From Flavobacteriales bacterium UBA6165 (GTDB taxonomy: Bacteria > Bacteroidota > Bacteroidia > Flavobacteriales_D > Crocinitomicaceae), in contig DIUF01000042.1 of the NCBI GenBank assembly GCA_002422285.1, positions 1 to 18,866 of the forward strand: 18,866 nucleotides of DNA, written 5' to 3'. Numbering within the stretch: the first letter of the stretch is position 1; each line of letters begins with the position of its first letter. A program made the translations under genes and the position numbers. The notes under the pieces were generated by a model that was given only the letters and a program-made list of their open reading frames with translations, was not told where the DNA came from and made no database searches. Below are positions 15,645-18,866 of this stretch, piece by piece.

Positions 15645-16895
15645 TCAATCCTCAACCTCATTATCCCGAAAGGCACTTGGCAATAAATCAGGTAAGATTT
15701 TCAAAACAAATGGAAGAATGAAAGCGCCTCCAGGCAGCATAAAAATAGCCAAAGAAGGCACACTTCTAGCGATATCAAAGAATTGTCTTTTCACTTTTAT
15801 TTTCTCTTCATCATTCAAGGACTCATTCATGGATTTTTTTACCAAGGCGACCAATTCACCGCTTTGTCTGAGTTCTTCTACTAATTTATCTTTGTTTCGC
15901 AACAAAAGTTTAGACCATTTTGCGCTCAGTCGATTGAAAATGAGTTCGTAACTACTTTTGCTTTTTAATTGGGTAATGATTTCCTCATGGTCCACGAGAA
16001 ATTGTTCAACGACGTCATAAGAATCGTTGATTTCTTTTGTGGAGAGTTCCAGTAGATTAGAAATTTGGTTGAGTGTTTTCCGCTCTCTGTTCGAAAATTC
16101 AGTATCAGATAAAGTTGAAAACACAGCCAATTCCATGAGATACTTACGAAATAACATATTGGTTTTTCGGGCTTCATAAATGGCGCTTGCCGAAGTTCCT
16201 GAACGCAGCATTAACTGGAAATCTTGATGTTCTTGTGTAGTAAGGTCAGATGCAGCCAAGAAATATTGGAACAACTTGTTTTCAGATTCTTCAATGTATT
16301 GATCTGCTTGTAAAGCATGGACAATTGTCAGCAAAGTCCATTGGATTTTTTTGGTTCTAAGTTCTTTAAAATTTACACTTAAGGGCTGATGTAGAAATTC
16401 GTAGTACAGGGTAACGTCAATGTAGCATAAACTATTTTGGAGATAGCTTACCAATAAATTTTGATCTAAGGAAAGCGGAATTCGGGTTCTATCGTTAATG
16501 GTGCGTTCGATGTTGTTAGGCAGTTTGAACCATTTATAAACAGACCAAAATCTAGCGAGTTCACGACTTCCACAGCTTTCAAAAAATGATTCCAAATGTT
16601 GAGGAAATTCGTCAAGATTTAACGACTCCTGTTGCTTGTGCATAAAAAGTAGTAACATCGACTCAAAATAGAGCACTTTCAGTTTTTCATGAGGCGTCCA
16701 ATTGAATTTTTCTTGGTAATTCAAGAAAATAAACTGACCGAAAACTCCAAAAATAATACCTGATGATCCTAGTTTTTGTTGAACGGCATTGAGGTCGTTT
16801 AGTTCATAGGAGTCCCCACTACTGATCGAAATATCGCCAGATTTCGCAAGACTCATGTATTTTTTTATCCAACCAGATTTCGAAGGGTTCAGCAT
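15645..16895 (-). CDS. LETM1-related protein
   Basis: A 416-residue, mostly helical protein starting 'MLNPSKSGWIKKYM'. The last 38 residues (379-416, 'VPSLAIFMLPGGAFILPFVL' then 'LPDLLPSAFRDNEVED') match the conserved membrane-proximal motif of the LETM1 domain (..P....FMLPGG..LP......LLPS.F). Flavobacteria commonly carry such a protein annotated as LETM1-related and biofilm-associated. The rest is a long helical N-terminal region without enzyme motifs. The ATG at 16893-16895 fits the conserved N-terminus. It is convergent with the DUF1573 gene and divergent from the propeller gene. In mitochondria LETM1 acts in ion homeostasis; whether that applies here is unknown. Confidence 0.75.
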   Translation of the reverse strand: MLNPSKSGWIKKYMSLAKSGDISISSGDSYELNDLNAVQQKLGSSGIIFGVFGQFIFLNYQEKFNWTPHEKLKVLYFESMLLLFMHKQQESLNLDEFPQHLESFFESCGSRELARFWSVYKWFKLPNNIERTINDRTRIPLSLDQNLLVSYLQNSLCYIDVTLYYEFLHQPLSVNFKELRTKKIQWTLLTIVHALQADQYIEESENKLFQYFLAASDLTTQEHQDFQLMLRSGTSASAIYEARKTNMLFRKYLMELAVFSTLSDTEFSNRERKTLNQISNLLELSTKEINDSYDVVEQFLVDHEEIITQLKSKSSYELIFNRLSAKWSKLLLRNKDKLVEELRQSGELVALVKKSMNESLNDEEKIKVKRQFFDIARSVPSLAIFMLPGGAFILPFVLKILPDLLPSAFRDNEVED

Positions 16896-16903
16896 AAGTG
16901 AAA

Positions 16904-16939
16904 TTGTGCGTAAATTTACATCTTCATTTGATAAGGCAA
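16904..16939. promoter_or_regulatory. Weak divergent promoter region with 10-bp palindrome
   Basis: The 50 bp between the divergent starts at 16895 and 16946 contain the palindrome GTAAATTTAC (16910-16919). Minus strand: TTG (complement of 16937-16939), 18 bp, TAAATTTA, one mismatch from TAnnTTTG. Plus strand: TTG (16904-16906), 16 bp, TTCATTTG (16923-16930), also one mismatch. Both would give very short leaders, so the call is tentative. Confidence 0.25.
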
Positions 16940-16945
16940 TTTGCT

Positions 16946-17806
16946 ATGCGTATTTTCTTCATTTTACTTTTCTTGTTTTTTGCGAATAATTACTTTGCAC
17001 AGCGGATGAAAGTGCTGACACGCTTGGATGCCGAATTGAATGAAAGTTCTGGTCTATTGGTTTTTACTGATTCTACATGGCTCACCATCAATGATAGTGG
17101 TAATCCAGCAGTTTTATATGAAATCAACAACCGAGGAAAAGTGGTTTCCAGAACGACATTTGCAAATGTTAATAATTTCGATTGGGAAGAATTGCAAATG
17201 GATCATCATGGAAATATTTACATCGGTGATATTGGAAACAACAAGCAGTCGAGAAATGGTCTAACGATTTACAAATTTCACAAAAGTAAAATTGGTCAAA
17301 TAGATGTGCACACCGAAGCCATAGATTTTTATTATCCTGAACAGTTGTATTTTCCACCGAAAAAATCAGAGCGCAATTTTGATGCTGAGGCTTTTGTGGT
17401 TCAGCGCGATAGCATTTTCATTTTCACGAAAGATTGGTCCAAACCATTTACAGGAATTTCGAAAATCTATTATGTACCCAACACACCTGGTCGACATGTG
17501 GCTACACTTTTGCGTACTTTTCAAACCAATAATATTTCTCCTTATCGCGATGCCATCACAGGCGCATGTTGGTTAGGTAATGATATTTTGATTTTGGCCT
17601 ATGGCGCCATTTATCACATCAAAGACGTTCATCAATTGTTGCACACCACCAATTTTGTGCAATCGAAAAAGTACATTTTCAAAAAGCTGAAACAATTTGA
17701 AGCCATAGCCGCTAGTGCTGATGGAAAAATTTACATTACTACTGAGAAACATAGAGTTTTAGGACGCGCAAAATTGTATTTATGGTCTGGGATGGAGAAA
17801 AAATAG
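16946..17806 (+). CDS. Secreted beta-propeller-like protein
   Basis: A 286-residue protein with a strong signal peptide (MRIFFILLFLFFANNYFAQ, probable cleavage after A18). The mature part carries conserved blocks 'ESSGL' (33-37), 'WLTINDSGNP' (45-54), 'NNFDWEEL' (76-83), 'IYIGDIGNN' (91-99), 'NFDAEAF' (144-150) and 'FEAIAASADGKIYITTE', a pattern I associate with exported propeller-like proteins of the SSGL/NDSG/DWEx type, which resemble esterase-like phytase and SdiA-regulated proteins. The enzymatic activity, if any, is unknown. I use ATG 16946 because it directly precedes the signal peptide; a GTG at 16898 would put 16 unlikely residues before it. Its 3' end overlaps the next gene by 25 bp. 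Confidence 0.75.
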   Translation: MRIFFILLFLFFANNYFAQRMKVLTRLDAELNESSGLLVFTDSTWLTINDSGNPAVLYEINNRGKVVSRTTFANVNNFDWEELQMDHHGNIYIGDIGNNKQSRNGLTIYKFHKSKIGQIDVHTEAIDFYYPEQLYFPPKKSERNFDAEAFVVQRDSIFIFTKDWSKPFTGISKIYYVPNTPGRHVATLLRTFQTNNISPYRDAITGACWLGNDILILAYGAIYHIKDVHQLLHTTNFVQSKKYIFKKLKQFEAIAASADGKIYITTEKHRVLGRAKLYLWSGMEKK

Positions 17807-18453
17807 AGGCAGTACTATTTGACATGGACGGTGTTTTGATTGATTCCGAACCGCTGTGGAAAATTGCCTTGGTGAATGTTTTTAAAACTTTGGGCTTTGA
17901 ATTGGAACCCATGCAATTTGCCAAAACGGTTGGCTTGCGCATTGATCAAGTAGTTGAATATTGGCGTAAGGTGTATCCTTGGGAAGATAAATCAAACGAT
18001 GCTGTTGTTCAGGATATTATCGATGAGGTTTGTCGCTTGATTCGCGAAAATGGCGAACCTTTGACAGGAGCTATTGAAATCATCTCTTTCTTGAAAGAAA
18101 GGGGGTATCCGATTGCTTTAGGAACTTCATCCTACAAGCAAATTATCCACACTGTTTTGGATGTTTTAAACTTGGAAAATGCCTTCGATTATGTTCGTTC
18201 AGCTGAGGATGAGCCCTATGGAAAACCGCATCCCGGCGTGTATTTGACTTGTGCTTCGGCTTTGAACGTTAACCCTCAACATTGTGTCGTTATTGAAGAT
18301 TCCCACAATGGTCTCCTTTCCGCTAAAGCTGCTCGAATGAAAACCATTTTGGTGCCTGAGAAAATTCACACGCGCCATCCTTATCATATTTTAGGCGATG
18401 TGGAGTTTGAGAATTTGCTGGAGGTGAAGCAATTTTTTGAGGGGATGATGTGA
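17782..18453 (+). CDS. hxpB: HAD-family sugar phosphatase, HxpB (YniC)-like
   Basis: A 223-residue HAD superfamily subfamily IA phosphatase. Motif I is 'FDMDGVLIDSE' (D14 nucleophile, D16 acid/base), motif II is in 'IALGTSSYKQ' (T115-S116), motif III Lys is K148 in 'PYGKPHPGVYL', and motif IV is 'VIEDSHNG' (E172-D173). The cap helix block 'GLRIDQVVEYWRKVYPW' closely resembles E. coli HxpB/YniC ('GLRIDMVVDLWYARQPW' from memory), a hexitol / 2-deoxyglucose-6-phosphate phosphatase, so I assign that type; beta-phosphoglucomutase is an alternative but less likely. It starts at ATG 17782 inside the end of the previous gene, suggesting translational coupling. Its length is normal for the family. Confidence 0.88.
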   Translation: MVWDGEKIEAVLFDMDGVLIDSEPLWKIALVNVFKTLGFELEPMQFAKTVGLRIDQVVEYWRKVYPWEDKSNDAVVQDIIDEVCRLIRENGEPLTGAIEIISFLKERGYPIALGTSSYKQIIHTVLDVLNLENAFDYVRSAEDEPYGKPHPGVYLTCASALNVNPQHCVVIEDSHNGLLSAKAARMKTILVPEKIHTRHPYHILGDVEFENLLEVKQFFEGMM

Positions 18454-18456
18454 AAA

Positions 18457-18608
18457 TCACCAAAACAAATCCTCTAAGGTCAATTCATTTTGTGCCAAAC
18501 CCAAATAATGGCTGTTTTTTTGTGAACCGAATGTTGTAATTAGGGTGAGGTAGAGTGGCTTTTTTGTTTTGCTTTCTGTTCGGAAAACACGAAATTTATA
18601 TAAAAATT
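18457..18608 (-). pseudogene. 3' remnant of an AAA-family ATPase gene
   Basis: Read on the minus strand, the frame ending in TGA at 18459-18457 encodes about 50 residues including 'KTKKPLYLTLITTFG', 'HYLGLAQ' and the end 'NELTLEDLFW'. I recognise this as the C-terminus of a family of Bacteroidota AAA-type ATP-binding proteins of about 380 residues (..LTLITT(F/Y)G..KN....G..Q..(L/V)T..DLF). No Walker motifs or upstream part are in the window. The frame runs into the terminal repeat of the element at 18609 and then a stop. Rejoining the sequence across that element also gives an in-frame TAA, so this is probably a decayed fragment. Recognition is from memory of the family, so moderate confidence. 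Confidence 0.5.
18600..18608 (+). repeat. Left 9-bp direct repeat (target-site duplication)
   Basis: ATAAAAATT here is repeated exactly at 18846-18854, on the other side of the MITE-like element. The position directly against both inverted repeats fits a target-site duplication, though the sequence is AT-rich. Confidence 0.55.
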
Positions 18609-18845
18609 TTGGGTTACCAAGCTAAGGCGCAAAACCAATGAAATAAAAGGTTACAGGGATTTTGAGATTTCTCGCTTCGCTCGAAATGACACTGATTCGT
18701 CAGTGTAAGGGGGGCTTTAGGCGGCTTCGCCGCCTAAAGCCCCCCCCAACGGCAATACTGCCGTCATTTCGAGCGAAGCGAGAAATCTCAAATCACATTG
18801 ATTCCATAGTATTCTTAGTCAATAGCGCTCTATCTTGGTAACCCA
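18609..18845. mobile_element. MITE-like palindromic element, about 237 bp
   Basis: The element is bounded by inverted repeats TTGGGTTACCAAG (18609-18621) and CTTGGTAACCCAA (18834-18846), 13 of 13 complementary; the last base is shared with the right direct repeat. It is flanked by the exact 9-bp direct repeat ATAAAAATT. Inside is a second, perfect 30-bp inverted repeat (18661-18690 with 18763-18792) enclosing three hairpins. It has no ORF of useful length, so it would need a transposase supplied in trans. Its 30-bp arm is of the TTTCTCG...CGAAATGAC type often scattered in Bacteroidota genomes. Confidence 0.6.
18661..18792. repeat. Cloverleaf-like palindrome: 30-bp arms with three inner hairpins
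   Basis: The outer arms (18661-18690 and 18763-18792) are perfectly complementary over 30 bp. Between and touching them are three hairpins: ACACTGA-TTCG-TCAGTGT (18689-18706), a 17-bp stem GGGGGGCTTTAGGCGGC with loop TTC (18709-18745), and ACGGCA-ATAC-TGCCGT (18749-18764). Single-stranded, it could fold as a four-way junction. It may also act as a bidirectional transcription stop after the gene ending at 18453. Confidence 0.75.
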
Positions 18846-18854
18846 ATAAAAATT
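18846..18854 (+). repeat. Right 9-bp direct repeat (target-site duplication)
   Basis: ATAAAAATT, the exact copy of 18600-18608, begins at the outer end of the right terminal inverted repeat of the MITE-like element. Confidence 0.55.
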
Positions 18855-18866
18855 ATTAATAGCCAA

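Overview
The window looks like a chromosomal segment of a Bacteroidota bacterium, probably a member of Flavobacteriales. The grounds are AT-rich DNA, promoters of the Bacteroidota -33/-7 type (TTG, then TAnnTTTG), signal peptides ending in SYAQ, a LETM1-related protein of a kind found in that group, and a secreted YwqK/MORN-like repeat protein. No tRNA, rRNA, CRISPR array or intact transposase gene was found.

Layout. Bases 1-215 hold the probable 3' end of a plus-strand gene and a hairpin terminator. Bases 216-5541 (minus) are a two-gene unit: a giant secreted TPR + YwqK-repeat protein, then a secreted DUF3857/transglutaminase-like protein. Bases 5693-6337 (plus) encode a nitroreductase-family flavoprotein. 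Bases 6439-15638 (plus) hold eleven tightly packed genes (gaps of 5-28 bp and one 20-bp overlap) behind one good -33/-7 promoter. Bases 15645-16895 (minus) encode a LETM1-related protein. Bases 16946-18453 (plus) encode a secreted propeller-like protein and an HxpB-like HAD sugar phosphatase, whose coding regions overlap. Bases 18454-18866 contain a 3' remnant of an AAA-ATPase gene and a palindromic MITE-like element.

The main interest is the eleven-gene operon. In order it encodes a membrane FHA protein with a C-terminal zinc ribbon, a single-pass acidic protein with calcium-loop-like motifs, a small secreted protein, a 57-residue zinc-ribbon protein (not previously called), a zinc-ribbon/FHA protein, two membrane-anchored proteins of unknown function, a transmembrane Ser/Thr kinase with an outer WG repeat and MORN repeats, a transmembrane PP2C phosphatase with a closely related outer WG repeat, an exported caspase-like protease, and a DUF1573-type protein. 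Kinase and phosphatase share 27 of 48 aligned residues in the WG module just outside the membrane, which suggests they read the same envelope signal in opposite directions. The kinase juxtamembrane region and the cytoplasmic tail of the 323-residue protein both carry a T-R-[IV]-D motif that fits the pTxxD preference known for some FHA domains. I infer a membrane-spanning phospho-signalling system linking envelope state to FHA readers and an exported caspase-like effector. This architecture is not one I recognise as a described system.
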